Source: Micropruina sp. (lineage in GTDB: Bacteria > Actinomycetota > Actinomycetes > Propionibacteriales > Propionibacteriaceae). From it: a DNA stretch of 64,000 nucleotides. Below are positions 51,909 through 61,105 of this stretch, in pieces. The translations under genes were made by a program, and so were the position numbers. The notes under the pieces were generated by a model, which saw only the letters and a program-made list of their open reading frames with translations, searched no databases and was not told the DNA's origin. Numbering within the stretch: position 1 is the stretch's first letter; each line of letters starts with the position of its first letter. The stretch is taken from the NCBI GenBank assembly GCA_016716635.1, contig JADJVZ010000011.1, positions 868,001-932,000 on the forward strand, given 5' to 3'.

Positions 51909-54770
51909 GTGACCACCTCGATGACCGCACCGACACATCGCCCCGCAGGGCGGCCATGGCTGCCCGCCCTGGGCATCTTGGCCGCTCTTGGCATCGGCTT
52001 CATGTCGTTCGTTGGCGTGTGGTCCGACAAGCTGTGGTTCGATTCCGTGTCCTACGGCGTGGTGTTCAACACCATGTTGGGGACGCGATCGGTGCTGTTC
52101 GTCGGCACGACGCTCATTGTCGGCATCGTCATTTACCTGGCCGCCTGGTTGGCGTATCGCACCCGTCCGTTCGCGGTTGGGGGCGCGGGTGGTGCACTGT
52201 TGGCGCCCTATCGGGCACTGCTGAGCCGTCACTTCGCTGTCGCGGCGGCCATCCCCGCGGTGCTCATCGGTGTGATGTCGGGTGCGACCGCTCAACTCGA
52301 AGCACAGTCGGTCCTGGCCTTTCTGCATCGGTCACCCTTCAACCAGGTCGATCCCTACTTCGGGCTTGACTACGCGTTTTACGTCTTTGAGTACCCGGTC
52401 TGGAAGGCGGCCATCGGCTTAGTCCTCAGCACCTTGTCGTTCTGCCTGCTCGTGGTGGCGATGATCCAGTTCGTGGTTGGGAATCTCGTCCGTGTTGGAC
52501 AGCGCAACCGCGGCTACACGGGTCCAGCGGGGCAGCAGATTTCCGTGATCATCGGCCTGATCCTGGTGGTCTACGGGATGCAAAGCCTGCTGGAGCGGTA
52601 CGGGCTGTTGCTCGGACAAGGAACCTTGTTCTCGGGCATGCAGTACACGGATGCGCACGCGCGCCTCCAGGCCAAGTTGGTTATCGCGATCATGGCGTTC
52701 GTCGTGGCCGCCTTGTTCTTTGCGAACGTGTTCATCCGGCGGGCGATCGTCCCGGCGGCGGGCGGCGTGTTGCTCATCGTGTCGTCCATCATTTTGGGCG
52801 GGTTGTATCCGGCCTTCGTGCAGAGCTTCAACGTGAAGCCCAACGAGCCCGACAAAGAGCGTCCTTACATGCAAGAGCACATCAAGATGACGCAGCAGGC
52901 GTACGGCATCGCGGATGTGGAAACGAAGGAGTATGCCGCGGTCACCCAGGTGGCGCCGGGTCAGCTGAAGGCCGACGCGGCGGCGCTGCCAGGCATTCGA
53001 CTCATCGACCCGATGGTGGTAGCACCGACATTCGATCAGTTGCAGCAGGTGCGTGGGTACTACGCGTTCCCAGACGTGCTCAACATCGACCGCTACACCC
53101 TCGACGGTGCCGAGACTGACGTCGTCATCGCGGCGCGCGAGCTCGACGTCGCCGGTGTCCCGGACGCCAACTGGAACAACCTGCACACCGTGTACACCCA
53201 TGGCTATGGCGTGGTGGCGGCGTATGGCAACCGACGCCAGACCATGGGCGAGCCGCAGTGGATCGTCGGCGACATCCCCCCCGTCGGAAAGCTTGCTGAG
53301 GCCGAACCTCGCATTTACTACGGCGAACTCACGAAGCAGTTCGTGATCGTGGGACGCGAGCCGGGGCAGCAGCCGATTGAACTCGACACCCCAGGCGGCG
53401 GCGCCAATGGCGGCGAGGTCAACAACGTTTACGCAGGCAAGGGCGGCATTCCGATCGGCGACCTCGGCACTCGCGCGGTGATGGCCGCGAAGTTCGGGGA
53501 CATCAACTTCTTGCTCTCGGACCGCATCAACTCGGCCTCAAAGCTGCTGTATGACCGCCAGCCGCAGGTGCGCGTCCAAGAAATTGCGCCGTGGTTGACG
53601 ACCGATTCCAGCATCTACCCGGCGCTCGTGGACGGACGCGTGGTCTGGGTCGTCGACGCCTACACCACCTCGGACACCTTCCCCAATAGTCAACAGATCT
53701 CGTTGCGCGCCTCGACGACCGACACTGAGACGAAGTTCTTGGGCGCCCAGGTGGACACCAACGTCAACTACATCCGCAACAGCGTGAAAGCCGTCGTGGA
53801 CGCAGCGGACGGCACAGTGAGCCTGTACGAGTGGGACACCACTGATCCGATTCTGAAGGCCTACGAGGGTGTCTTCCCGGGTGTCATCAAGCCGAAATCC
53901 GAAATCTCGGCTGCGTTGCTGGACCATTTCCGCTACCCGCAGGATCTCTTCAAAGTGCAGCGCGAGGTTCTGAGCCGCTACCACATGTCGAACGCCGACA
54001 CCTGGTACAAGCAGACCGACCTCTGGACGATCCCCACCGACCCAGTGCGTTCGGCGGCCGACAAGGAACCGCCCTACTACCTCTCGATCAAGTGGCCCGG
54101 CGACGCCAAGCCGGTGTTCAGTCTGACGACGGTGTTCGTGCCGAAGAATCGCTCGAACCTGGCCTCCTACCTGGCGGTGGACGCGGATGCCGCCAGCCCG
54201 AATTACGGCAAGCTTCGCATCTTGCGGATGTCGGACACCCAGCAGATTGATGGTCCGGGCCAAACCTTCAACGCGATCAACAACGATCAAGTGGTCGCAG
54301 AGTTACTGCGCCCCTTCCTCAATCAGGGCTCGGCTGCCGCGACCTACGGCAACCTGCTGACGCTGCCCATGGGCAACGGTTTGCTCTACGTGATGCCGGT
54401 CTATACCGTCCGACAGGCGAGCACTGGTTCGTACCCCGTCCTGCGCTTCGTGACGGTGCGCTTCGGTGAGCATGTCGGCATCGGCACCACCCTCCAGGAG
54501 GCTTTGGACGCCGTCTTCAAGGGCGACGCCGGCGCCAGCACGGGGGAGACACCCATCGGTGGCACTCCCACATCACCGACAACTCCCACGACACCAACCA
54601 CGCCAACCACAGCCGATCCAGACGCGGCGACGGCCGCCCTCCAGCGCGCTCAGCAAGCCTTCACGGACGCGGACGCCGCGCTGCGTGCCGGGGACCTGGC
54701 GGGTTACCAGGCGAAGGTCGGCGTGGCCAAGCAGGCGATCGCGGACGCCATGAAGGCGCTCGGCCGCTAG
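51909..54770 (+). CDS. UPF0182 family membrane protein
   Basis: This 953-residue protein has about seven membrane helices in the first 320 residues, including LPALGILAALGIGFMSFVGV and LVIAIMAFVVAALFFANVFI. A large domain follows, probably outside the cell, with QAYGIADVETKEYAAVTQ, TSDTFPNSQQISLR and DTWYKQTDLWTIPTDP. A Pro/Thr repeat linker at about 875-905 precedes a helical tail. This is the usual UPF0182 form (Rv3193c-like); its function is unknown. AAAGGAGGG lies before the GTG. Its TAG stop shares the palindrome CTAG with the stop of the convergent M16 gene. Confidence 0.93.
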   Translation: MTTSMTAPTHRPAGRPWLPALGILAALGIGFMSFVGVWSDKLWFDSVSYGVVFNTMLGTRSVLFVGTTLIVGIVIYLAAWLAYRTRPFAVGGAGGALLAPYRALLSRHFAVAAAIPAVLIGVMSGATAQLEAQSVLAFLHRSPFNQVDPYFGLDYAFYVFEYPVWKAAIGLVLSTLSFCLLVVAMIQFVVGNLVRVGQRNRGYTGPAGQQISVIIGLILVVYGMQSLLERYGLLLGQGTLFSGMQYTDAHARLQAKLVIAIMAFVVAALFFANVFIRRAIVPAAGGVLLIVSSIILGGLYPAFVQSFNVKPNEPDKERPYMQEHIKMTQQAYGIADVETKEYAAVTQVAPGQLKADAAALPGIRLIDPMVVAPTFDQLQQVRGYYAFPDVLNIDRYTLDGAETDVVIAARELDVAGVPDANWNNLHTVYTHGYGVVAAYGNRRQTMGEPQWIVGDIPPVGKLAEAEPRIYYGELTKQFVIVGREPGQQPIELDTPGGGANGGEVNNVYAGKGGIPIGDLGTRAVMAAKFGDINFLLSDRINSASKLLYDRQPQVRVQEIAPWLTTDSSIYPALVDGRVVWVVDAYTTSDTFPNSQQISLRASTTDTETKFLGAQVDTNVNYIRNSVKAVVDAADGTVSLYEWDTTDPILKAYEGVFPGVIKPKSEISAALLDHFRYPQDLFKVQREVLSRYHMSNADTWYKQTDLWTIPTDPVRSAADKEPPYYLSIKWPGDAKPVFSLTTVFVPKNRSNLASYLAVDADAASPNYGKLRILRMSDTQQIDGPGQTFNAINNDQVVAELLRPFLNQGSAAATYGNLLTLPMGNGLLYVMPVYTVRQASTGSYPVLRFVTVRFGEHVGIGTTLQEALDAVFKGDAGASTGETPIGGTPTSPTTPTTPTTPTTADPDAATAALQRAQQAFTDADAALRAGDLAGYQAKVGVAKQAIADAMKALGR

Positions 54771-56116
54771 TCTTCCGCGTCCTGGACGGTCACAGCCCAG
54801 CCCTGTTCGGTCAGGGTCGGGACCAAGGTTGCCGCGTCACCCACGACGACCAGGGTTCCACCCTTGGGCGGGAGCAGTGCCACGGCTGCCTCGGTCGCTG
54901 AGGCTGGTGTGACGTCGGCGAGAGCGGCGAGGTAGTCGTCCACGAAGGACAGTGGCAGATCGACAGCGGCGAGCGTGGCTACCTGGTCGACGAGCCCATC
55001 TGCGGTGGCAAGCCGGAGGGGTGTCACTCCGGTAATGAACGTCACCGCCGAATCCACCTCTCCCGAGGTGAAGGGGCGACTCGACACGTCGATGAGCGGC
55101 TGGATCATGCCGATGGCGTCCGCGGCCACCTCGCTGCGGAACGAGCCCTGAACGACGCTGAGCGCCCCGTGGCGCCCTGGCCCGGTCGTGAGATGCACCC
55201 CGTAGGTGTAACCCTTCTCTTCGCGAAGCACCGCGTTGAGGCGACTCAAGAAGGCGCCACCGAGGGCGTAGCAGGCCACCTGGAGACTGGCCCAACGGTG
55301 ATCCGTGCGGTCGATGGTCCGCCAGCCGTAGCGAACGTCCGCCTGGACTGCGCCCGGCCGGTCGATGACGAGCACGCTCGGTGCGCCGCCGTCTGGGGAT
55401 TCATGCGCGGGTCTGGCCACGTGTGGCCCACTCCAGCACCCAAACGCAGCCCGAATCGCCGGGAGTGGATCGAAGCTGAAATCACCGGCGACCACCAGGG
55501 TCGCCAGGTGAGGAACGTAGTGGTCGGCATGGAAGGCACGCACGTCCACCGCCGTGACGCTACTGACGGTAGCGGTTGTCCCTCCGGCCGGACGGGAGGC
55601 CCGGTAGCGCTTGTCGATGAGGGTCTCTCGCAAGGCTGCGGTGGCTCGCTGGGCAGGCTGGACCTGTTGTTGCTCGTATTGGGCGATGCGGATCTCGCGC
55701 TGGCGTGCCACTTCGTCCTCGCCGAACTCAGGTTCGAGCACAGCCTCGGCGAAGAGGGCGAGAGCGGCCGCAAAGGGCTCCTCGCGAGCAGCGACGCTGA
55801 GGCCCAACGTGGTCGCCCCGTAGCCCGCAGAACCGCTCATGACGGCGCCCTGGTCTTCCAACACCTCGGCGAAGGTGGCGCTTGGATGCGTCCGGGTGCC
55901 CTCGTCGAGCGTCCGGACGCAAAGCGTCGCGACACCCTCACGATCACGCGGCTCCAGGATCAACGGCAGGTCGAGCACCAGCCCCACCGACGCCACGTGC
56001 TGCCCAGGACGTTGGAAGGTCAGCACCCGCAGGCCGTTGTCCAGGCGACTCTCCACGGGCGCCGGGGTGTGAAACGGTCCGGGGCGTTCGACGGCGGGGC
56101 GATCGGTCTCAGCCAT
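54767..56116 (-). CDS. M16 family peptidase, non-catalytic partner
   Basis: This 449-residue protein has the two-domain M16 (pitrilysin/MPP) fold but no HxxEH zinc motif. The equivalent region reads GVATLCVRTLDEGT. Other landmarks are SRLDNGLRVLTFQRPG, ADHYVPHLATLVVAGDF and EKGYTYGVHLTTGPG, the R/Y-type substrate-binding region. It therefore probably pairs with the catalytic M16 protein encoded just upstream, as in bacterial M16B heterodimers. The ATG overlaps the stop of that gene by eight bases. Confidence 0.9.
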   Translation of the reverse strand: MAETDRPAVERPGPFHTPAPVESRLDNGLRVLTFQRPGQHVASVGLVLDLPLILEPRDREGVATLCVRTLDEGTRTHPSATFAEVLEDQGAVMSGSAGYGATTLGLSVAAREEPFAAALALFAEAVLEPEFGEDEVARQREIRIAQYEQQQVQPAQRATAALRETLIDKRYRASRPAGGTTATVSSVTAVDVRAFHADHYVPHLATLVVAGDFSFDPLPAIRAAFGCWSGPHVARPAHESPDGGAPSVLVIDRPGAVQADVRYGWRTIDRTDHRWASLQVACYALGGAFLSRLNAVLREEKGYTYGVHLTTGPGRHGALSVVQGSFRSEVAADAIGMIQPLIDVSSRPFTSGEVDSAVTFITGVTPLRLATADGLVDQVATLAAVDLPLSFVDDYLAALADVTPASATEAAVALLPPKGGTLVVVGDAATLVPTLTEQGWAVTVQDAED

Positions 56117-57392
56117 GGTCGGCCTCCTTGAGGTAGGTCAGGACGGCGCGCTGATCGGGCTGCAGGTACTTTTGGGCGGCCGCCAGCACCTCCGAGGGCG
56201 TGATTTCGGCAAAGTCGGCGATGCGGGTGTTGACCAGGGTGGCATCCCCGAGCAGTGTCTGGAAGGCGCCGAAGAGGTCAGCGCGGCTATCGAACGATGC
56301 CAACTCGCCCAGCCATTCCCGCTCGTATTGCACCTTGGCGCGAGCGACCTCTTGTTCCGTCGGCCCGTCCACCAGGAACAGCTCGATGGCGGCGACGAAG
56401 GCTGCCTCCAACCGCGCGGCGTCCACGCCGTTGAGGGCTCGTGCGAACGCGTAGCCGAACGACGTGCCCCCGATGAGTGGCATGGCGGCCGCGCCCGCGG
56501 TCTCGGCGAGACCGCCGTCACGGACGAGGGCGCGATAGATGCGCGAGGTTTGGCCCCCACCGAGCACGGTAAGTGCCAGATCGACGCTGTCGAACTCACG
56601 GGTGCCGCGGGCGGGTAGGCGCCAGATCGCGTAGACGGCGTCCTGGGGCACCTTGGCGGTGACCACCTCGCGAGGCACGCCGGCGATCGGGGGGAGCGGA
56701 GGGGCTTCCGGACGTAAGGGTCGCGCCACGGCGGGGATGGTCCCGAAGTAGCGCTCGGCCTTCGCGAACGCCTCGTCCGGTTCGATGTCTCCCACCAGCG
56801 TCAGCACCGCCACCCCTGGCACGTAGTGGCGCTTGAAGAAAGCGAGGGCGTCCTCGACGGTCGAGGCGTCAAGGTCGGCCATGGAGCCGATCGTGGTGTG
56901 AGCGTACGGGTGGCCTTGGGGGAAAGCGAGGGCAATGATCCGCTCGATGGCATCGCCATAGGGCTGGTTGTCGTACCGCTGCCGCTTCTCTTCCTTGACC
57001 ACGTCGCGCTGGTTCTCGAAGTTCTCCGTCGTGAGCGCATCGGCGAGGCTCGACAAGCGATCGGCCTCCAGCCACAGCGCCAGGTCCAGGGCTCCGACCG
57101 GGATGGTCTCGAAGTAGTTCGTCCGATCGAACCACGTCGTGGCGTTCACGGAGCCGCCCGCGTTCTGCATGAGGGTCAGGTGTTCACCCGAGGCCACGTG
57201 CGCCGAGCCCTGAAACATGACGTGCTCGAAGAGGTGGGCGAACCCGGTATGCCCAGGTTCTTCATCCCGCGACCCCACGTCGTACCAAAGGTTCACGGCC
57301 ACGATGGGGGCGGCATGGTCGGGGTTGACCTGCACCCGCAACCCGTTGGCCAGCGTCCGGGCATAGAGCGGGTAGTCGAGGCTCGGTGTCAT
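56109..57392 (-). CDS. M16 family zinc peptidase, catalytic subunit
   Basis: This 427-residue peptidase has the inverted zinc motif HLFEH at residues 53-57 (GFAHLFEHVMFQGSAH). The downstream glutamate region NQRDVVKEEKRQRYDNQP completes the site. The second half carries the inactive-repeat landmark YAFARALNGVD. No signal peptide is seen, so it acts in the cytoplasm. It forms a pair with the motif-less M16 gene it overlaps. The start at 57392 was chosen over 57416 because homologues begin close to LYARTLANGLRV. Confidence 0.93.
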   Translation of the reverse strand: MTPSLDYPLYARTLANGLRVQVNPDHAAPIVAVNLWYDVGSRDEEPGHTGFAHLFEHVMFQGSAHVASGEHLTLMQNAGGSVNATTWFDRTNYFETIPVGALDLALWLEADRLSSLADALTTENFENQRDVVKEEKRQRYDNQPYGDAIERIIALAFPQGHPYAHTTIGSMADLDASTVEDALAFFKRHYVPGVAVLTLVGDIEPDEAFAKAERYFGTIPAVARPLRPEAPPLPPIAGVPREVVTAKVPQDAVYAIWRLPARGTREFDSVDLALTVLGGGQTSRIYRALVRDGGLAETAGAAAMPLIGGTSFGYAFARALNGVDAARLEAAFVAAIELFLVDGPTEQEVARAKVQYEREWLGELASFDSRADLFGAFQTLLGDATLVNTRIADFAEITPSEVLAAAQKYLQPDQRAVLTYLKEADHG

Positions 57393-57544
57393 GCGTCCAA
57401 GGAAACCACACCGCACCAGCGCTTCTCCTCCTCAGCCCCGGTGCCCGTCGCAGCGGCGGGTGCCAGGTCACCCTTTGGGTCCCAACTTTGCGACTGGGCT
57501 GCAAAACCCGTCAAGCCGCCGTCCCGATCGGCCCCAGCACCCTC

Positions 57545-58156
57545 TTAAACGATCGTGATGCTCACGTCGACGATTCGATGGTCCGCTGTACCCTTGCCGC
57601 CCATCGTCCAGAAGTCGTAGCGATGCGTGATCACGTCGCCGACGTTGCCTCGGCAAGCGATGGCTGGCATGGCCAGGGACCCGCTGGCAGCGTACTTGCC
57701 GTAGGCGGCAACCAGGTCAGGGTTGTCGATTGAGATCGCCATGCCCGTCGCGTTGCGCGTCGTCCACGTCGCTTTCGGCGCCGGCGGATTGCTGTTCAAG
57801 ACGCACGTCTTGGCGTAGCTCACGGTGAGCTTCGTGATCGTGGGGCTCGTCGCCGTTCTGGTCGTCGATGCCGACCCGGAGGGCGTGGGCGTTGGGATCG
57901 GCGTGGGCGACACCGTCAGGGAGTTCGTGGGTGATGGGCTCGAGATCGACGGCGTGGGGGTCGCAGACGACATCGTGGGGGAGCTGTCCGCCGTGGCAAC
58001 CCCGGATGGATTGTCGACCGAAGTCGGTGGCGGCGCACACGCGCTCATGCTGAACGGCGCCGCCAGGAGGAAGGCCGCAGTCAAGACCCAGCTGCGGGGG
58101 CGCGACCCCAATCGCCCAGAAGTCGTCCATGGGAGCAAGGCGTCGAGCACCCCCAC
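57545..58156 (-). CDS. Putative lipoprotein with Ser/Thr/Pro-rich stalk
   Basis: This 203-residue protein has an N-terminal basic region, a hydrophobic stretch SWVLTAAFLLAAPF and a lipobox-like SMSAC, with the Cys at about residue 40. A Ser/Thr/Pro-rich stalk of about 70 residues (SPTPIPTPTPSGSAS) follows. A compact C-terminal domain contains two cysteines, in KTCVLNS and AIACRG, and ends HRIVDVSITIV. The domain may be beta-sandwich-like. I do not recognise a family. The GTG start at 58156 gives a long pre-signal segment of about 20 residues, which is unusual, so the real start may be later. Confidence 0.7.
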   Translation of the reverse strand: MGVLDALLPWTTSGRLGSRPRSWVLTAAFLLAAPFSMSACAPPPTSVDNPSGVATADSSPTMSSATPTPSISSPSPTNSLTVSPTPIPTPTPSGSASTTRTATSPTITKLTVSYAKTCVLNSNPPAPKATWTTRNATGMAISIDNPDLVAAYGKYAASGSLAMPAIACRGNVGDVITHRYDFWTMGGKGTADHRIVDVSITIV

Positions 58157-58278
58157 AGCCTAAGGACGGGCTGACTGGGATGTAACCGATCGTCGGGGCC
58201 AACAGGCGTCCCTGCATGGGTGGTTTTGCGCATCGCGGCTCGCGCCAGACGCAAGATCCGCGGTGCACCGAAAGAAAA

Positions 58279-58317
58279 AGGCCCTCTGACTGGGTATTAC
58301 CCCTAGTCAGAGGGCCT
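58279..58317 (-). terminator. Rho-independent terminator of the initiator tRNA gene
   Basis: A 13-bp perfect stem (58279-58291 with 58305-58317) is extended by a G-U pair and two G-C pairs around a short loop. On the minus strand it is followed by a T-rich run, CTTTTTCTTT. It lies just downstream of the tRNA. Confidence 0.85.
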
Positions 58318-58322
58318 ATTCG

Positions 58323-58396
58323 TAGCGGGGACAGGATTTGAACCTGTGACCTCTGGGTTATGAGCCCAGCGAGCTACCGAGCTGCTCCACCCCGCG
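58323..58396 (-). tRNA. Initiator tRNA-fMet (anticodon CAT)
   Basis: The minus strand folds into a 74-base cloverleaf with anticodon CAT. It has the initiator hallmarks: an unpaired first base (C1 opposite T72) and three G-C pairs at the base of the anticodon stem (GGG and CCC). The T-loop is TTCAAAT with ACAGG/CCTGT stem. The 3' CCA is not encoded, since CG follows A73. An intrinsic terminator lies six bases downstream. Confidence 0.95.
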
Positions 58397-58443
58397 TCGG
58401 CTTGCCTAGCTTAGGGGGGAGGGCCCGGGATACCCAAATCGGG

Positions 58444-59430
58444 TCAGCCGTTATCGGTCGATTCAGCTGCAGGCGAAGCGGTCGAACCGGCCGGACGGCG
58501 GGTTCGCGTCCGAGGTGCGACGACTGCGACCGGTGCCGGTTCGGGAGCCTCCACGACCTCGACCGGGAGATCCGGCAGGGGAGAATCCTCGGGGTCCACG
58601 TACTTGACCGGGGGTGGCTCTGTGCCAATCAGGATGTCCGCCACATCGGGCACGTACTCCTGCAGGGTGCGGTCGGTGCGCTTGTAGCCCGTCGACGGCG
58701 GCCGCTTCGGGAACTTGATGTCAGCCATCGGCACGTGCTTGTAAGGGATGGAGTCCAACAGGTGGGCGATCATGTTGATGCGGGCACGCTTCTTGTCCTC
58801 GGCCTCGACGACCGTCCACCGAGCCGGATCGACATCGGTATGAATGAACATGTCGTCCTTCGCCCGGCTGTACTCCTCCCACTTGGTGAGGGACTCCAGA
58901 TCGGTGGGGGAGAGCTTCCAGCGCCGCATCGGGTCGTGCATGCGTGAGCGGAAGCGCTTCTCTTGCTCCTTGTCGGAGACCGAGAACCAGTACTTGCGCA
59001 GGATGATCCCGTCCTCGATGAGCATCTGCTCGAAAATCGGGCACTGGCGCAGGAAGCGCTGGTACTGGACGGGGGTGCAGTACCCCATGACGCGCTCGAC
59101 GCCCGCCCGGTTGTACCAGGAGCGGTCGAACAATCGCATCTCACCACCCGCGGGGAGGTGCTCGATGTAGCGCTGGAAATACCACTGCGTGGTTTCGCGC
59201 TCGGTGGGCGCGGGGAGCGCCACGATCCGAGCGACGCGCGGGTTGAGATATTCGGTGATGCGCTTGATGGCGCCACCCTTGCCTGCGGCGTCGCGACCTT
59301 CGAAGATCACCACGAGGCGCTTCTTTTCGGCGCGAAGCCATTCCTGCATCTCAACAAGTTCGGCCTGCAGCCGGTTCAGTTCTGCCTCGTACAGCTCGTT
59401 ATCGAGCTTCGGGCGCTTCTTCGATCCCAT
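58444..59430 (-). CDS. ppk2: Polyphosphate kinase 2
   Basis: PPK2 moves phosphate between polyphosphate and nucleotides, usually making GTP or ATP from the diphosphate. The 328-residue protein has Walker A FEGRDAAGKGGAIKRI, the following ERETTQWYFQRY, Walker B-type region MRLFDRSWYNRAGVERVMG and the lid segment RFRSRMHDPMRRWKLS. The C-terminal 70 residues are a Pro/Ala/Arg-rich tail beyond the family core. The ATG at 59430 gives the usual opening MGSKKRPKLDNELYEAEL; 59448 is an alternative. It precedes the tRNA on the same strand with 47 bases between. Confidence 0.94.
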   Translation of the reverse strand: MGSKKRPKLDNELYEAELNRLQAELVEMQEWLRAEKKRLVVIFEGRDAAGKGGAIKRITEYLNPRVARIVALPAPTERETTQWYFQRYIEHLPAGGEMRLFDRSWYNRAGVERVMGYCTPVQYQRFLRQCPIFEQMLIEDGIILRKYWFSVSDKEQEKRFRSRMHDPMRRWKLSPTDLESLTKWEEYSRAKDDMFIHTDVDPARWTVVEAEDKKRARINMIAHLLDSIPYKHVPMADIKFPKRPPSTGYKRTDRTLQEYVPDVADILIGTEPPPVKYVDPEDSPLPDLPVEVVEAPEPAPVAVVAPRTRTRRPAGSTASPAAESTDNG

Positions 59431-59578
59431 GGTTAATCGATACAGCATGGGAAGGTCACGCGGAAGGGATCTCAGCCAAGTGACTGTCGGAGATTCACGA
59501 ATCCGTCACGACTTGCCCTTGTTGGGTGCCGGGCGAGCCGCCGCGGCCCCCAACCCCCTTGCGCTCGATCCCATGACG

Positions 59579-59584
59579 TAGGGT
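59579..59584 (+). promoter_or_regulatory. Candidate -10 box for a leaderless MFS gene transcript
   Basis: TAGGGT (TAnnnT) ends six bases before the GTG at 59591. TTGCGC at 59559-59564, 14 bases upstream of it, could be a weak -35 box. Confidence 0.45.
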
Positions 59585-59590
59585 CTCCGA

Positions 59591-61105
59591 GTGACTTCTC
59601 CGACAGCCCTGGCGCCCGCGCCTTCCGCCACGGCAGAACCGTGGCCTGGGCTCTGGGCCCTCGTTATCGGCTTCTTCATGATTTTGGTGGACGCGACGAT
59701 CGTGAACGTCGCCAACCCCGCCATCATGAAGGGCCTCAACCTGGGATCCGACTACAACGCCGTTATCTGGGTTACGAGCGCATACCTGTTGTGCTACGCC
59801 GTCCCGATGCTCGTCACCGGACGCCTCGGCGACCGGTTCGGCCCGAAGCGCATTTACCTGATCGGCCTCACGCTGTTCACGGTCGCGAGCCTGTGGTGTG
59901 GATTCAGCGGCTGGTTGCCCGGCGGCGGCATCGGCATGCTGATTACGGCCCGGGCCTTCCAAGGCCTGGGAGCGTCGATGATGTCCCCGCAGACGATGGC
60001 GCTCATCACCCGCATGTTCCCGCCGGATCGCCGGGGCGCCGCCATGGGCGTGTGGGGATCGGTGGCAGGTATCGCGACGCTCATCGGCCCGCTGCTCGGC
60101 GGGGTTCTTGTCGACGCGCTCGGCTGGGAGTGGATTTTCTTTGTGAACGTCCCGATCGGCTTGGCGGCCTTCGCCGCCGCTTGGAAGTTCGTCCCCAAAT
60201 TCCCGACCCACCCGCATCGCTTCGATCTGCTCGGCGTGGCCCTCAGCACCTTCGGATTGTTCTTTCTCGTCTTCGGCATCCAAGAGGGTGAGACGTACCA
60301 CTGGGGCAGCATCTGGGGCCCGATTTCGGTGCCGTTGCTGATCATCAGCGGCATCGTCTTGCTGACCGCCTTTGTCTGGTGGCAGGCCCGCACCAAAGGA
60401 GAGCCGCTGGTGCCCTTGAGCTTGTTCAATGATCGGAACTTCGCCTTGTCGAACGCGGCGATCGCATCGGTCGGCCTCGCCATCGCGAGCTTCAGCTTGC
60501 CGTTGGTGTTCTTCTTCCAGACCGTCCGCGGGCTGACCCCCACGCAGAGCGCGTTGATGTTGGCGCCGTCGGCGATCTTGTCGATGATCCTGGCTCCCCT
60601 CATCGGTCGCTTGATCGACCGGGTGAACCCCCGCGACGTCGCCATTTTCGGGCTCGTCGCCTGGATCGCCGGGATGCTGTGGTACGTCCAAGTGATCAAC
60701 ACCACGACCCCGATCTTGTGGCTCCTCGGACCTTCTTTCGTCATGGGCTTCGGTTCGGCATGCGTCTGGGGCCCGCTCTCCACCACGGCGACGCGAAACT
60801 TGCCGCCCCACTACGCCGGCGCGGGGGCCGGGGTGTACAACACCACCCGCCAGGTCGGCTCAGTGCTCGGCAGCGCCGGAATGTCTGCCCTCCTGCAACT
60901 GCGGCTGGCGGCCGATCTACCCGCGGGTGTGGCCGTGCCCGCGCAGGCTGGTGGGAGTGTTCCCTCTGCACTGCGCGACGGCTTCAGCCGGGCCATGGCC
61001 GAATCGATCTTGCTGCCAGTGGCGGCCCTCGCGTGCGCCCTGCTTGCCGTCTCGTACTTCCAGAAGCCGGTGCGCCGCAAGGCAGCTCACAAGGTCAATA
61101 GCTGA
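59591..61105 (+). CDS. MFS drug exporter, DHA2 (14-helix) family
   Basis: This 504-residue membrane protein has 14 hydrophobic helices and the DHA2/EmrB-QacA signatures. Helix 1 holds IGFFMILVDATIVNVANPAI. The loop 2-3 motif A reads GRLGDRFGPKRIY, and the antiporter motif C region is GSVAGIATLIGPLLGGVLVD followed by WEWIFFVNVPIG. It probably exports drugs or other hydrophobic compounds by proton exchange; the substrate is unknown. No TetR or MarR regulator adjoins it. The GTG start is supported by the -10 box. It converges on rpiA, with its stop 11 bases inside the intervening region edge. Confidence 0.92.
   Translation: MTSPTALAPAPSATAEPWPGLWALVIGFFMILVDATIVNVANPAIMKGLNLGSDYNAVIWVTSAYLLCYAVPMLVTGRLGDRFGPKRIYLIGLTLFTVASLWCGFSGWLPGGGIGMLITARAFQGLGASMMSPQTMALITRMFPPDRRGAAMGVWGSVAGIATLIGPLLGGVLVDALGWEWIFFVNVPIGLAAFAAAWKFVPKFPTHPHRFDLLGVALSTFGLFFLVFGIQEGETYHWGSIWGPISVPLLIISGIVLLTAFVWWQARTKGEPLVPLSLFNDRNFALSNAAIASVGLAIASFSLPLVFFFQTVRGLTPTQSALMLAPSAILSMILAPLIGRLIDRVNPRDVAIFGLVAWIAGMLWYVQVINTTTPILWLLGPSFVMGFGSACVWGPLSTTATRNLPPHYAGAGAGVYNTTRQVGSVLGSAGMSALLQLRLAADLPAGVAVPAQAGGSVPSALRDGFSRAMAESILLPVAALACALLAVSYFQKPVRRKAAHKVNS

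Noticed and set aside
59495..60811. 438-codon open frame antisense to the MFS gene
   Set aside because: Its translation is charged and repetitive, typical of the complement of membrane-helix codons.
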